NCBI GenBank assembly: GCA_963729795.1
Contig: CAVSPC010000033.1
Location: forward strand, 16,889-80,888
Direction of reading: 5' to 3'
DNA from: CAWBBA01 sp963729795
Lineage (GTDB): Bacteria; Desulfobacterota; Desulfomonilia; Desulfomonilales; Desulfomonilaceae
DNA length: 64,000 nt
Below the pieces are notes generated by a model that saw only the letters and a list, made by a program, of their open reading frames with translations, was not told the origin of the DNA and made no database searches. Made by a program: the position numbers and the translations under genes. Each line of letters opens with the position of its first letter. The stretch's first letter is position 1. This document shows, one piece after another, positions 26,634-35,711 of the stretch.

Positions 26634-27480
26634 ATGGCAAGAAGAGCAAAAACAGTTAAGACGCAGTCGCAGGGCGGCCTTGCGGCGGATCAAGCATTCT
26701 TGGCAGCCATAGTGGAGTCATCAGATGATGCAATTATAGGAAAAAAGCTGGATGGAACGATCCTTAGCTGGAATGCCGCGGCAACTAGAATGTACGGGTA
26801 TACCGCTGAGGAAGCAATCGGCCGGTCTATTCTGACTGTGGTTCCGCCGGATCGCGAAGACGAAATACCTAACATTCTCTACAAAATCAGTCGCGGGCAA
26901 ACCGTAGACCATTATGAAACCATGAGGATGAACAAGGCCGGTCGGCAATTTCATGTCTCTCTTACTGTATCGCCAATCCGGGACGAGAGCGGAGAGATAG
27001 TGGGCGCCTCAACGATTGCCCGCGACATCAGTCAGCGGCTTATGGTTGAAGATGCCTTAGCCAAGCAACGGGTCGCGCAAGCAATTTTGGATATCTCCAC
27101 TCCGGTCATGCAGGTGTGGGAAGGTGTGGTATGTGCACCCCTCATTGGCACTCTTGATAGCCAGCGCACTCAGCAGCTTATGGAGCTTGCTTTTGCAGCG
27201 TATCGTGGAGACCGGAGCATCCGTTGCCCTTGTCGATGTCACCGGTGTGCCCTCCGTCGATACCCAGACTGCTCGACACATTATTGAGACCGCAACCGCT
27301 GTGAAATTGTTGGGCGGCCAAGTTATTCTGACCGGAATACGTCCGGTAATTGCACAGACACTGGTTCACTTGGGGGTTGATCTGTCGGAAATCGTTACCC
27401 GCTCATCTTTGGCCACCGGTTTTCGAGCGGCCTTGGAATCTTTGGATCTTGAGATCGTAAATAAAAGAGAATCGCGATAA
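26634..27480 (+). pseudogene. RsbR-like stressosome protein (PAS + STAS), +1 frameshifted
   Basis: The first frame (to about 27195) encodes a PAS sensor (SDDAIIGKKLDGTILSWNAAATRMYGYTAEEAIG ... PIRDESGEIVGASTIARDISQR) and the start of a STAS domain (ILDISTPVMQVWEGVVCAPLIGTLDSQRTQQLMEL). The rest of the STAS domain (LLQRIVETGASVALVDVTGVPSVDTQTARHIIETA) is in the +1 frame, ending at 27480. The break is GAG CTT GCT TTT at about 27183-27195; removing the G after CTT restores MELLLQRI. Read straight, the first frame stops at 27287. It is first of rsbR-rsbS-rsbT with a GGAGG site before ATG 26634. In the family, RsbR and RsbS form the stressosome scaffold; RsbT phosphorylates its STAS threonines. 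Confidence 0.78.
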
Positions 27481-27517
27481 TCTCGTTAAACCGAACCGGT
27501 AGATACGGAGACCTATA

Positions 27518-27877
27518 ATGGCGGATCAAACGGTTTCGATAATCAAAGTACACGATATTCTTATAGCGACGATGCCTGCCGATCCAGACGACGCGACTGT
27601 AACGTCACTCCAGGAACGGATTTTGCAAACTATGGACACCACCAAGGCCAAGGGTCTGGTGCTGGATGTTTCAGGTGTAGAGACGCTGGATTCCTTTTTT
27701 GCTCGAACGACCATTGAGACGGCTCAAATGATACATCTCATGGGAGGGCGCACGGTTATCGTCGGGATGCGCCCCAGCGTTGCGATAACCGCGACTCAAC
27801 TGGGTTTGGCCCTGAAATTAAGACGTGTAAGCTCCGCGGTCAATGTGGACCGCGCACTGGACATATTGAGCCAATGA
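27518..27877 (+). CDS. rsbS: RsbS-like STAS stressosome protein
   Basis: 119-residue single STAS domain: IIKVHDILIATMPADPDDATVTSLQERIL, then LVLDVSGVETLDSFFARTTIETAQMIHLMGGRTVIVGMRPSVAITATQLG. The D-S-F pattern in VETLDSFFAR contains the serine that RsbT phosphorylates in RsbS, whereas the RsbR-like neighbour has Thr at the matching site. Core cytosolic component that sequesters RsbT until stress. ATG has a GGAG site; it sits 37 bp after the RsbR-like gene and 15 bp before rsbT. Confidence 0.88.
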   Translation: MADQTVSIIKVHDILIATMPADPDDATVTSLQERILQTMDTTKAKGLVLDVSGVETLDSFFARTTIETAQMIHLMGGRTVIVGMRPSVAITATQLGLALKLRRVSSAVNVDRALDILSQ

Positions 27878-27892
27878 CCCGGAGGCAGGGTA

Positions 27893-28303
27893 ATGACCGA
27901 TGAGAATGAAGGGCAGATGTCCATTGCTTCCGAAGGCGATTTGGTCACGGCTCGAAAGACCGCCCGAACCTTGGCGACTAATCGCGGGTTTGGTATAACT
28001 GACACAACGCGCATAGTTACCGCAACATCGGAACTGGCCCGCAATATTCTCACATACGCAGGTTCTGGTTTTATGCGGTGGAAGACACTGGACTCCGGGA
28101 TCAATGTGGGCATAGAGCTGACATTTGAGGATCACGGGCGTGGGATACCCGATGTGGACTTGGCGATGCAGGAGGGCTTTTCGACCGGCGAAGGATTGGG
28201 AATGGGATTGCCCGGCTCTAAGCGATTGATGGACCAGATGGAAGTTGTTTCCGAAGCAGGTAAAGGAACAACCGTTACCATCAGAAAGTTCAGGAAGAAA
28301 TAA
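27893..28303 (+). CDS. rsbT: RsbT-like serine/threonine kinase (switch protein)
   Basis: 136-residue GHKL-type ATPase: TSELARNILTYAGSG (N box), FEDHGRGIPDVDLAMQ (G1), GLGMGLPGSKRLMD (G2) and GKGTTVTIRKF. This is the RsbT signature set. By family knowledge RsbT phosphorylates RsbR/RsbS, is released, and then activates a downstream phosphatase or other output. ATG 27893 has GGAGG. No RsbU, RsbV, RsbW or sigma-B is in the window, as in other Gram-negative stressosome loci, where the output is often a two-component or cyclic-dinucleotide system. Confidence 0.9.
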   Translation: MTDENEGQMSIASEGDLVTARKTARTLATNRGFGITDTTRIVTATSELARNILTYAGSGFMRWKTLDSGINVGIELTFEDHGRGIPDVDLAMQEGFSTGEGLGMGLPGSKRLMDQMEVVSEAGKGTTVTIRKFRKK

Positions 28304-28362
28304 TTGAAGAACTAGACGGGCCGTCACTTCACTGCCGGCCGCGTTTTTTCTGAAGGCAAACT

Positions 28363-29406
28363 TTGGTACAACCGGAACAGCTAGTCGTACATGTCTCCCA
28401 CGGCACCGAGGTGGAAGAGGCTCGGCGAGCGGCAAGACAAATTGCAATTGTTGTTGGATTCGCTGAAAAGATAACAGAAGAGATTGTCATTGTCGCAAGC
28501 GAACTTGCTTCCAATCTAATTGTGCATGCGCGCGACGGCATGTTGGTGTTTACCAAGATCACCGAACATGGCCGCGACGGAATTCAGATCGAGTCTCATG
28601 ACACGGGACCCGGCATTGCAGATGTGAATCAAGCGCTCGGGGACGGGTTTTCCAGCGCCGGAAGTTTGGGCTACGGCCTTGGGACAGTCAACCGATTTAT
28701 GGACGAATTGGAGATCAATTCGCGGCGAGGACCCCAGGCCGGCACGCACATAATATGCAAAAGGTGGCTCCGCAAACTCGGAATGAGTCTCGTGCCCTGC
28801 CCGCTCTCCTTCGGCGCAGCCACACGTTGTCACCCCATTATGAAGGAGAACGGGGATGCTTTCGTCATAGAAAAGCGAGGACGTTGCGCTCTCGTCGGGG
28901 TAATAGACGGGCTCGGGCACGGCCAGTTCGCTCATCGAGCCGCGCAGGCAGCAAGCCAGTATGTGGAAAGTCATTTCGAGGAATCTGTTGCATCCATCTT
29001 TCGCGGCGCGGGGAGAGCATGCCGTGGCACACGAGGGGTAGTCATGGCCCTTGCCAGATTCGACTGGGAATTGGATCCCATGAGCGCACAAGTCAGCACT
29101 CGCGTGAGTTTCGCCAGTGTTGGGAACATTGAAACGCGAGTGTTCGGCAGCCTTCTGCCCGTGCATTTCGCAGTCAATCGCGGCATCGTCGGGGTAAACG
29201 CCAAGGAGCCTTTGGTGACTGAGCAGCAATGGGAACCGAATTTGGTTATGGTGATGCACTCGGATGGATTGAGCTCTCATTGGCGATGGAACGACTTTCC
29301 CCAACTTATTGAAGCTCCTGCAAATGTTACCGCCCAGCGACTGCTTGATGCTCTCGCCAAGGATAATGACGACGCCACAGTAGTAGTAGTGAAACGCGCG
29401 GAATGA
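28363..29406 (+). CDS. Fusion of an RsbT-like ATPase and an RsbX-like PP2C phosphatase
   Basis: Residues 1-135 are a second GHKL domain (VIVASELASNLIVHARDG, SHDTGPGIADVNQALGDGFSSAG, GYGLGTVNRFMDELEI). Residues 140-345 are a PP2C/SpoIIE-type phosphatase (RGRCALVGVIDGLGHGQFAHRAAQAAS, MVMHSDGLSSHW, KDNDDATVVVVKR), like RsbX, which resets the stressosome by dephosphorylating RsbS and RsbR. Having kinase-fold and phosphatase in one chain is notable. The start is TTG 28363 with GAAGG upstream; no ATG is available before the conserved part. The gene is fourth in the module, 59 bp after rsbT. Confidence 0.85.
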   Translation: MVQPEQLVVHVSHGTEVEEARRAARQIAIVVGFAEKITEEIVIVASELASNLIVHARDGMLVFTKITEHGRDGIQIESHDTGPGIADVNQALGDGFSSAGSLGYGLGTVNRFMDELEINSRRGPQAGTHIICKRWLRKLGMSLVPCPLSFGAATRCHPIMKENGDAFVIEKRGRCALVGVIDGLGHGQFAHRAAQAASQYVESHFEESVASIFRGAGRACRGTRGVVMALARFDWELDPMSAQVSTRVSFASVGNIETRVFGSLLPVHFAVNRGIVGVNAKEPLVTEQQWEPNLVMVMHSDGLSSHWRWNDFPQLIEAPANVTAQRLLDALAKDNDDATVVVVKRAE

Positions 29407-29467
29407 ACTGCATGACGGGTACCGGCCTGCCCCGGCTCGCGCGTAGACCGGCAATCAGTGAAGGATC

Positions 29468-30755
29468 ATGAAAAAAGACGTGCAAACGCATAGAGATCGC
29501 CAGCAAGACACCGTCCGAGAACTTGACCAGGCACGTGAGGTCATTAGATGGCTGGAAGAGGAACTCGCAGAAACGAACCGGGGTTTGATCTCTCTGACCA
29601 TAGAATTGGAAAAGGCAAATGAAAGGCTGAGAGAAGAGATTGAAGAACACAAAGAAGCGGAAGAAGCCCTGAGTAAAAGGAATAGGGACATCGAAGCCAT
29701 GTTGAACAGTACGACCGACTCGGCCTTCCTGCTCTCCATAGATGGACGCTTCATCGCTCTAAATAACGCAACTGCTCAGCGATTTGGGAAAAGCATAGAC
29801 GAAATGATAGGAAAGCCGTTTTCGGCTTTTCTGCCTTCTGAGACGGCCGCATTCAGGACGGCACGCTCTTAATGACGTCATTAAGGTTCGGAAACCGGTC
29901 CGATTTGAAGATGAGCGAAATGGAAGGACTTACGATGCGACCTTCTACCCTATTCTGGGGCCTAACGGTGTGGTTGAAGGCATCGCGGCCTTTGTAAGCG
30001 ACGTGACAGATCGCAGGCGGCTCCAGTCAGAGCGTGAGAGTTTGATTGAGGAGCTTGAAGTGAAGAACGCCGAATTGGAAAGATTCATCTATTCCGTCTC
30101 TCATGATCTCAGAAGCCCGCTCATTACTATAAAGACTTTTCTAGGATTCGTCCGAGACGGGATGGCAAAAGGAACTGTTGACACCCTGGAATCAGACATG
30201 TCCCGTATAGATAAAGCCGCGGACAAGATGGGAGAACTTTTGGACGAGATACTGGAGTTGTCACGAATCGGGCGTTTGTCGAATCCACCATCCAGCGTGC
30301 CGTCGGAGGAACTGGTAAAGGAGGCTCTGGAACTTGTGGGTGGAGCGCTAGCCCAGAGCGGTGCGGAAGTGCAGATAGCCCCGAGCCTGCCGATCCTGTA
30401 CGGTGATCGTACTCGTCTCGTGGAGATGTTTCAGAACTTGATACACAACGCTGTTAAGTTTAAAGGCGACCAACCTCATCCCAAAGTGGAGATAGGATGC
30501 AGAGAACAAGATGATGAACTAGTCATTTGTGTGCGTGATAACGGTATAGGAATAGATTCACGATACCACGAAAAAATATTCGGCCTTTTCGACCAACTTA
30601 ATCCAACGGCCGAAGGAACCGGAATTGGTCTGGCCCTGGTCAAACGAATTATTGAAGTGCATGGCGGGCGAATTTGGGTCGAGTCTGAAGGCGTCGGACA
30701 GGGTTCCACCTTTTGTTTCGTATTGCCTGGCAGTACGCTCGGCAAGGAGTCATGA
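29468..30755 (+). pseudogene. PAS-domain sensor histidine kinase, +1 frameshifted
   Basis: The first frame (29468-29872) encodes a coiled coil (ELDQAREVIRWLEEELAETNR ...) and the first half of a PAS domain (TDSAFLLSIDGRFIALNNATAQRFGKS). It stops at TCT TAA TGA. The +1 frame continues without a gap: NDVIKVRKPVRFEDERNGRTYDATFYPILGPNG, then the HisKA box with VSHDLRSPLITI (phospho-His), the N box FQNLIHNAVKFKG, and the G boxes DNGIGIDSRYHEKIFGLF and GTGIGLALVKRI. So a full kinase of about 425 residues is split by one extra T at the stop. The UCU-UAA-U context is of the type used for +1 recoding, but decay or an indel error fit equally. Likely output or input partner of the stressosome module. 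Confidence 0.78.
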
Positions 30756-31906
30756 CATCAGTGCGTGTTGTTGTTGCCCCGGACTCGTACAAAGGTAGCG
30801 TGTCTGCCCTCGGCGTTGCCAGTGCAATGAGAAGAGGCATGTTGCGGGTTTTCCCCGATGCCGACGTAGTGGAGGTACCCATCGCCGACGGGGGCGAAGG
30901 CACCGTGGAAGCGCTCGTTGCGGCTACCGGCGGAAAGGTGTTACACGAAACGGTGACTGGTCCTCTCGGGAAGCCTGTAAACGCCCACTGGGGAATACTG
31001 GGAGACGGGCAAACCGCTGTCATAGAAATGGCATCGGCATCCGGATTGTTGCTGGTTCCACAAGATAAGCGCGATCCGCGAATTACCACATCTCGCGGAA
31101 CTGGACAGTTAATAAAAGCCGCTCTTGACCGCGGGCTGCGCAGAATGATCGTTGGTATCGGTGGCAGCGCGACGAATGATGCGGGTTCGGGGATGGCCCG
31201 AGCATTGGGAGTCAAGTTTCTCGGTGCAAACGGGGAGGAGCTTCCACCGGGAGGGGCGCCACTGGCTAAACTGGCTAAAATAGATGCCCGTGAGATTGAT
31301 GTTCGACTACAGCACGCAGAGATTGTCGTCGCTTGTGACGTCGATAACCCTCTGTGTGGCACCAGAGGCGCTTCAGCGGTTTACGGGCCTCAAAAAGGCG
31401 CCACCCCGGAAATTGTATCTGAACTGGATGCCGCACTTAAGAATTTTGCTGAATTGGCCCGAAAAGTCACCGGCAGAGACGCGGCCGAGAACCCCGGTGC
31501 CGGAGCTGCCGGCGGACTTGGGGCGGGGCTGATGTTTTTCACCAATGCTGTCTTGCGCCCCGGGATAGATGTAGTTATCGAGGCGACAGGGCTGGATTTG
31601 TTCATTAGAGACGCGGATCTTGTCATCACCGGCGAGGGTTGCACCGATTTTCAAACAGCATTCGGTAAGGCACCGGTGGGAGTGGCGGGCCTTGCAAAGC
31701 AACACGGGAAGCCGGTGATATGTTTGTCGGGAAGTTTGGGGCCCGGCGCCGAAAATGTATTGAAACACGGCATTGATGCCTTGATGTCTGTGGTGCCTGG
31801 CCCTATGAGTGTGGAAGAATGCATGCAATCCGGGGCATCCCTGGTCGAGAACGCCTCCGAGCGCCTGGGACGGCTCTTGAAGATTGGCAAGTTACTCCCA
31901 GGGTAG
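30752..31906 (+). CDS. glxK: Glycerate kinase (GlxK/GarK family)
   Basis: Phosphorylates glycerate with ATP to 2- or 3-phosphoglycerate, in the cytosol, linking glyoxylate/serine or sugar-acid breakdown to glycolysis. Signatures: VVVAPDSYKGSVSALGVASAMRRG at the start, VPIADGGEGTVEAL, MIVGIGGSATNDAGSGMARALG, GAAGGLGAGLMFF and VITGEGCTDFQTAFGKAPVGVA. About 384 residues is normal for the family. ATG 30752 overlaps the kinase stop (ATGA) and has AAGGAG only 2 bases away; GTG 30761 gives better spacing. Translational coupling with the histidine kinase is likely, although metabolically unrelated. Confidence 0.9.
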   Translation: MTSVRVVVAPDSYKGSVSALGVASAMRRGMLRVFPDADVVEVPIADGGEGTVEALVAATGGKVLHETVTGPLGKPVNAHWGILGDGQTAVIEMASASGLLLVPQDKRDPRITTSRGTGQLIKAALDRGLRRMIVGIGGSATNDAGSGMARALGVKFLGANGEELPPGGAPLAKLAKIDAREIDVRLQHAEIVVACDVDNPLCGTRGASAVYGPQKGATPEIVSELDAALKNFAELARKVTGRDAAENPGAGAAGGLGAGLMFFTNAVLRPGIDVVIEATGLDLFIRDADLVITGEGCTDFQTAFGKAPVGVAGLAKQHGKPVICLSGSLGPGAENVLKHGIDALMSVVPGPMSVEECMQSGASLVENASERLGRLLKIGKLLPG

Positions 31907-31916
31907 GAGAGAAATA

Positions 31917-32489
31917 ATGGAGCCGCAGGAAATTAGAGAAGAAGTAAAGGAAAGACTTGAGCACGCCGGAGAAGAATGGATCAGTTATTTGGCGCTGACC
32001 ACTGTGATCCTGGCTGTATGCGCTACTCTGGCCAGCTTTCAGTTGGAGCACTATTCCGTTGATTCGGTGCTCGAGCAAGGGATGGCATCGGACCAGTGGG
32101 CTTATTACCAGTCCAAAGGCGTCAAGAGATATCTGTACGGATTACAACGAGACAAGCTGGAATTAGAGCTGAGCACATTTGAGAAGAACATCACTCCCGA
32201 ACTCAAGGATAGATATCAAAAAGCTATCACATCCTATGGGACTAAGGCGAAGACTTATGACAGACAAAAAAACGAGATCATGAAAAAAGCCAAAGAGTAT
32301 GAAAAACGGAGAGATCGAGCCCAGGAGCGTCGCGAAATTTTCGGCCATTCTATCATTTTTCTTCAAATGGGCATTCTACTCTGTTCCATGGCTGCACTGA
32401 TAAGAAGGAAGTATATTTGGATCATAGGATCCCTCGTGGGAGCGGTTGGCATCGTCTATTTTGCTAACGGTTTTCTGCACTTCATGTAA
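31917..32489 (+). CDS. DUF4337-family membrane protein
   Basis: 190 residues: cytosolic start, helix ISYLALTTVILAVCATLASF, then SDQWAYYQSKGVKRYLYGLQRDKLELEL, a charged coiled coil (about 75-130), and two C-terminal helices (HSIIFLQMGILLCSMAAL and IIGSLVGAVGIVYFA). This matches DUF4337, small inner-membrane proteins of unknown function. ATG 31917 has GGAGAG 5 bases upstream, 10 bp after glxK, so they are probably co-transcribed. Confidence 0.82.
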   Translation: MEPQEIREEVKERLEHAGEEWISYLALTTVILAVCATLASFQLEHYSVDSVLEQGMASDQWAYYQSKGVKRYLYGLQRDKLELELSTFEKNITPELKDRYQKAITSYGTKAKTYDRQKNEIMKKAKEYEKRRDRAQERREIFGHSIIFLQMGILLCSMAALIRRKYIWIIGSLVGAVGIVYFANGFLHFM

Positions 32490-32609
32490 CCGGGAAACGG
32501 CAGACCTCCAATTCTGTTGGGATCATTACGTGTTCAATATTACTCTTAATTGAAAGCAAAGGGATCAGGAGCAGCCAGCAACAACAGACACGAGATCGGG
32601 TTAATCGAG

Positions 32610-33860
32610 ATGAGTAATCCAGCCGCTGTTACCGAAACATTGAATTCCCGTTGTTGTGTCGTGGGTGGCGGGCCTGCTGGGATTATGCTGGGATTCCTTC
32701 TCGCCCGGGCCGGAGTAGAAGTTGTAGTGCTAGAAAAGCATGCCGACTTCCTCCGAGATTTCCGCGGGGACACCATTCATCCGTCCACTCTTGAAATCAT
32801 GTATGAGCTGGGAATACTCGACGATTTCTTGAAACTCCCTCACCAAGAACTGCGGCAGCTTGGAGTACGGATTGGCGACGAGACCATAACCACGCATGAT
32901 TTCACACACCTGTCGACCCACTGTAAGTTCCTTGCATTCATGCCTCAGTGGGACTTTTTGAATTTCCTCGTCGCACAGGCCGGACGCTATCCCGCGTTTC
33001 ACCTCAGAATGGAGGCGCAAGTCACTGAACTAGTCACGGCTGACGGTCTTGTCGCCGGTGTTCTGGCTGAGACACCGGCGGGCGGACTTGAAGTCCGCAG
33101 CGACCTCGTTATTGGGGCGGATGGCCGCCACTCGACAGTGCGTGAAAGAGCGGGCCTGGAAATCATTGAACTTGGGGCACCCATGGATGTTCTCTGGCTG
33201 CGATTGTCCAGGCGCGAAAACGATCCGGTGCTGGGCGTGGGCACATTCGACTACGGAAAGATCCTTGTCATGATCGACCGTGGAGACTACTTTCAGTGCG
33301 GATTCATCATCCGCAAAGGCGCTTTCGACGAAATTCAACAGCGAGGCCTGGCCACATTCCGTGACGAAATTGCAACGTTAGTACCGTTCATGAGTGATCG
33401 GGTCGGCGAGATCCATGACTGGAGTGACATTCATGTCTTGACCGTCAGAGTCGATCGTCTTCGGCATTGGTCTCGGCCCGGTCTTCTGTGCATTGGTGAT
33501 GCAGCACATGCCATGTCTCCGGTAGGTGGGGTCGGCATCAACCTTGCCCTCCAAGATGCTGTTGCGGCAGCAAACATACTGGCAAAGCCGCTACAACAAG
33601 CCACTGTCAGAATGGAGCACCTTAAGGCCGTTCAACGGCGTCGCGAGCTGCCAACCCGCATTACCCAGAGGCTCCAGGTCTTAATCCAGGATCGACTGAT
33701 TCGGCCAGTCTTGGAAAGCCCTGAACACTTGGCTCCACCTTGGGGCGTAAGGCTATTAGACCGATGGCCGATTTTGCGCCGGATACCCGCTCGACTGGTC
33801 GGGATCGGATTTCGCCCGGAACATGTCCGAACACCTGATGTGAGCATTGCTGGCAAGTAA
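32610..33860 (+). CDS. FAD-dependent aromatic-type monooxygenase (PHBH/TfdB fold)
   Basis: Flavoprotein hydroxylase: Rossmann motif CCVVGGGPAGIMLGFLLARAGVEVVVLEKH, the DG motif LVIGADGRHSTVRERAGLE and the FAD-ribityl GD motif PGLLCIGDAAHAMSPVGGVGINLALQDAVAAAN. At 416 residues it is the size of single-component hydroxylases or related oxidoreductases. Substrate not deducible, and an O2-dependent enzyme is unexpected in an anaerobe. The frame opens at 32550; ATG 32610 begins just before the Rossmann strand, with a weak ribosome site. Alone between DUF4337 and a MITE-like repeat. Confidence 0.85.
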   Translation: MSNPAAVTETLNSRCCVVGGGPAGIMLGFLLARAGVEVVVLEKHADFLRDFRGDTIHPSTLEIMYELGILDDFLKLPHQELRQLGVRIGDETITTHDFTHLSTHCKFLAFMPQWDFLNFLVAQAGRYPAFHLRMEAQVTELVTADGLVAGVLAETPAGGLEVRSDLVIGADGRHSTVRERAGLEIIELGAPMDVLWLRLSRRENDPVLGVGTFDYGKILVMIDRGDYFQCGFIIRKGAFDEIQQRGLATFRDEIATLVPFMSDRVGEIHDWSDIHVLTVRVDRLRHWSRPGLLCIGDAAHAMSPVGGVGINLALQDAVAAANILAKPLQQATVRMEHLKAVQRRRELPTRITQRLQVLIQDRLIRPVLESPEHLAPPWGVRLLDRWPILRRIPARLVGIGFRPEHVRTPDVSIAGK

Positions 33861-33945
33861 CACCGACTACCGTGAACACAAGCCCCAGAATAGAGCAGTT
33901 GTCCAAGATTTCGACGACTGTGCTCGGCTAGAGGAGCCACGAATA

Positions 33946-34080
33946 TGTCATTGCGAGGGCCCAGCCCGAAGCAATCTCCATTGGTGGAACGAGCTTCCAG
34001 CCTGTCTATTGGAATGACCGGCAAGATGCCGGTCCCACCGAAGATGAGATTGCTTCGTCGTCTTACTCCTCGCAATGACA
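33946..34080. repeat. MITE-like palindromic element
   Basis: 135-bp element bounded by perfect inverted repeats TGTCATTGCGAGG (33946-33958) and CCTCGCAATGACA (34068-34080). An inner pair, CGAAGCAATCTC near 33968 against GAGATTGCTTCG near 34045, continues the hairpin. The centre holds a second small hairpin ACCGGCA-aga-TGCCGGT (34017-34033), also seen at 62982-62998. No coding capacity. Such TCATTGCGAGG elements are frequent dispersed repeats. It fills most of the 33861-34242 gap. Confidence 0.7.
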
Positions 34081-34174
34081 ATATTGGACGACTGCATCCT
34101 AAAATGAAGCTTGTGCGCCACAATTCTCCAAAATCAGTAAAGTCTGCGGAGCGAAGAAAGCAGCCCACAGGCTC

Positions 34175-34220
34175 AAAAAAACGCCGGGATCTCCTTCAGC
34201 AGAAAGAGACCCCGGCGTTT
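34175..34220 (-). terminator. Strong Rho-independent terminator of the nonulosonic-acid/radical-SAM strand
   Basis: On the minus strand AACGCCGGGG-TCTC...GAGA-TCCCGGCGTT is followed directly by seven T. It lies 23 bp past the radical SAM stop codon. GC-rich stem plus T-run make this a textbook terminator. Confidence 0.9.
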
Positions 34221-34242
34221 CTCGTAGCGGACTATACGTATA

Positions 34243-35658
34243 TCAGCTCTGGCGAAAACCGCGAAAACTCGAATCTTCTTGCAGGTAAAGCCGTCGAGCG
34301 TCTTCCAGAACCAATTCCAGCTTGTCCTTGAAATAATTTCTAATCAAGCGACTGTTCGCATTCAAGAGAGCACGATGGAATTCTTCGTCCGCCAAATCGG
34401 TGAAATTCACCGAGATCAGGTCTGAATTAACATGGCGGCGCTCGTAAAACTCTTCGACATCCTTGAGCAGACCGGTCTCGATAGCGTGGTAGTACAACTC
34501 ACTCCCAGGGTATGGTGTAACCGGTCTTATTGTTCTCATCTGCGAACCGTCGCTGTACTTCAGTAGGAAATCCACGTCACGCTCAAGAGTGTCCAGGCTG
34601 TCCCCAAGGTTGCCGAAAATGACGTTTAGGCCAGGGCTTATACCTGCAGCCAGGGTTTCCTCCACCCCGCGAACTATCTGCCCGACAGTAAGGCCCTTCT
34701 TCATTTTCTTCAGGACCCGATCGTCTACTGCTTCGATACCGTAGTTGATGAAGACACAGCCGGCCTGCTTCATAAGCTCGAGCAATTTCGGTCTGGCGTA
34801 GTTAAGTCTGCCGTTGCAAGCCCATCTGAAGCGTAAGCCCGATTTCAGGAGGTCTTCGCACAGGCTGGTCGTACGTTTCACCGAAGACATGAGCAGTTCG
34901 TCGGAGAATCCGAAGTAGGTGATTTCGTAATTCTGCTGGAGAAACTTGATCTCCTCGATTATGGCCTTGTTGCTTCTGGGCCTGAATCCCTCATCCATGC
35001 GATAGCAGAAGCTGCATCTGAAAGTGCAACCGCGGCCGCTAAGGATCGGCATTACGAAATCGGTCGTGGAGCAGTTGGGCTCGCGCAGCAGGCGATAATA
35101 CTGTATGGGGAAAAGATCGTACGCAGGCATGGGCAAGCGGTCAATATCATTAATCAGGGGACGTCGTTCGTTGACCGTTACGAGGCCGTCTTCAGCCCTG
35201 AAAGCAATCCCGGGGACTGTCTTGAGCGACCGGCCGCTCGCGAGGGCATCCACGAGATCAAGCATGGTTTCCTCCCCCTCGCCGATAACTACCGCGTCAG
35301 CGCCCGTCTTCTTTAAGAAGTACTCCGGTTCGGGTGAGGGGCCGTGCCCTCCGAGGATGTAGTGTGGCCTGTTCTTGGAGGAATTGACTGCCCTGGAGAG
35401 GCCGAGTAGCTTGCGATACTGATAATATCCTGCAATCACGCCTATGCCTACAAGGTCGAATCGCTCATTATCGAGCATTTCAGTCAAGTGAGCGTCAGGG
35501 TAATGGTGAACGTCTTGGTTGTATATGGCTACGTCATGACCTGCCTGACGCAAAACAGCCGCGATATAGGCTATCCCCTGGGGAAACCAATGGATATAAG
35601 ACTCGTTGTCGTACACTACCAGCAGGATTCTTGCCATCCGAGGATATCTCTCATTCAT
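34243..35658 (-). CDS. B12-binding radical SAM protein
   Basis: 471 residues. The N-terminal 140 residues form a cobalamin-binding-type Rossmann domain (ILLVVYDNESYIHWFPQGIAYIAAVLRQAGHDV, LVGIGVIAGYYQYRKLL, YILGGHGPSPEPEYFLKKTGADAVVIGEGEE). The radical SAM core follows, with the 4Fe-4S motif CTFRCSFC in LSGRGCTFRCSFCYRMDEGF. Family members are methyltransferases, cyclases or tailoring enzymes; the reaction here is not known. Start ATG 35658 or 35637 (MARILLVV). The IS630 end lies 12 bp before the first ATG. Removing the element would place the gene about 65 bp after legG, so it may be the last gene of that operon, perhaps modifying the sugar (inference). Confidence 0.82.
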   Translation of the reverse strand: MNERYPRMARILLVVYDNESYIHWFPQGIAYIAAVLRQAGHDVAIYNQDVHHYPDAHLTEMLDNERFDLVGIGVIAGYYQYRKLLGLSRAVNSSKNRPHYILGGHGPSPEPEYFLKKTGADAVVIGEGEETMLDLVDALASGRSLKTVPGIAFRAEDGLVTVNERRPLINDIDRLPMPAYDLFPIQYYRLLREPNCSTTDFVMPILSGRGCTFRCSFCYRMDEGFRPRSNKAIIEEIKFLQQNYEITYFGFSDELLMSSVKRTTSLCEDLLKSGLRFRWACNGRLNYARPKLLELMKQAGCVFINYGIEAVDDRVLKKMKKGLTVGQIVRGVEETLAAGISPGLNVIFGNLGDSLDTLERDVDFLLKYSDGSQMRTIRPVTPYPGSELYYHAIETGLLKDVEEFYERRHVNSDLISVNFTDLADEEFHRALLNANSRLIRNYFKDKLELVLEDARRLYLQEDSSFRGFRQS

Positions 35659-35711
35659 CTAAGTGCTCTGTGGCGCAAATATGGTTACGTATTCCTTGGT
35701 CTAAAGTGGCC

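Noticed and set aside
33632..34168. Open frame across the MITE-like element and the monooxygenase 3' end
   Set aside because: Antisense to a clear gene and composed of the palindromic repeat; no family resemblance.
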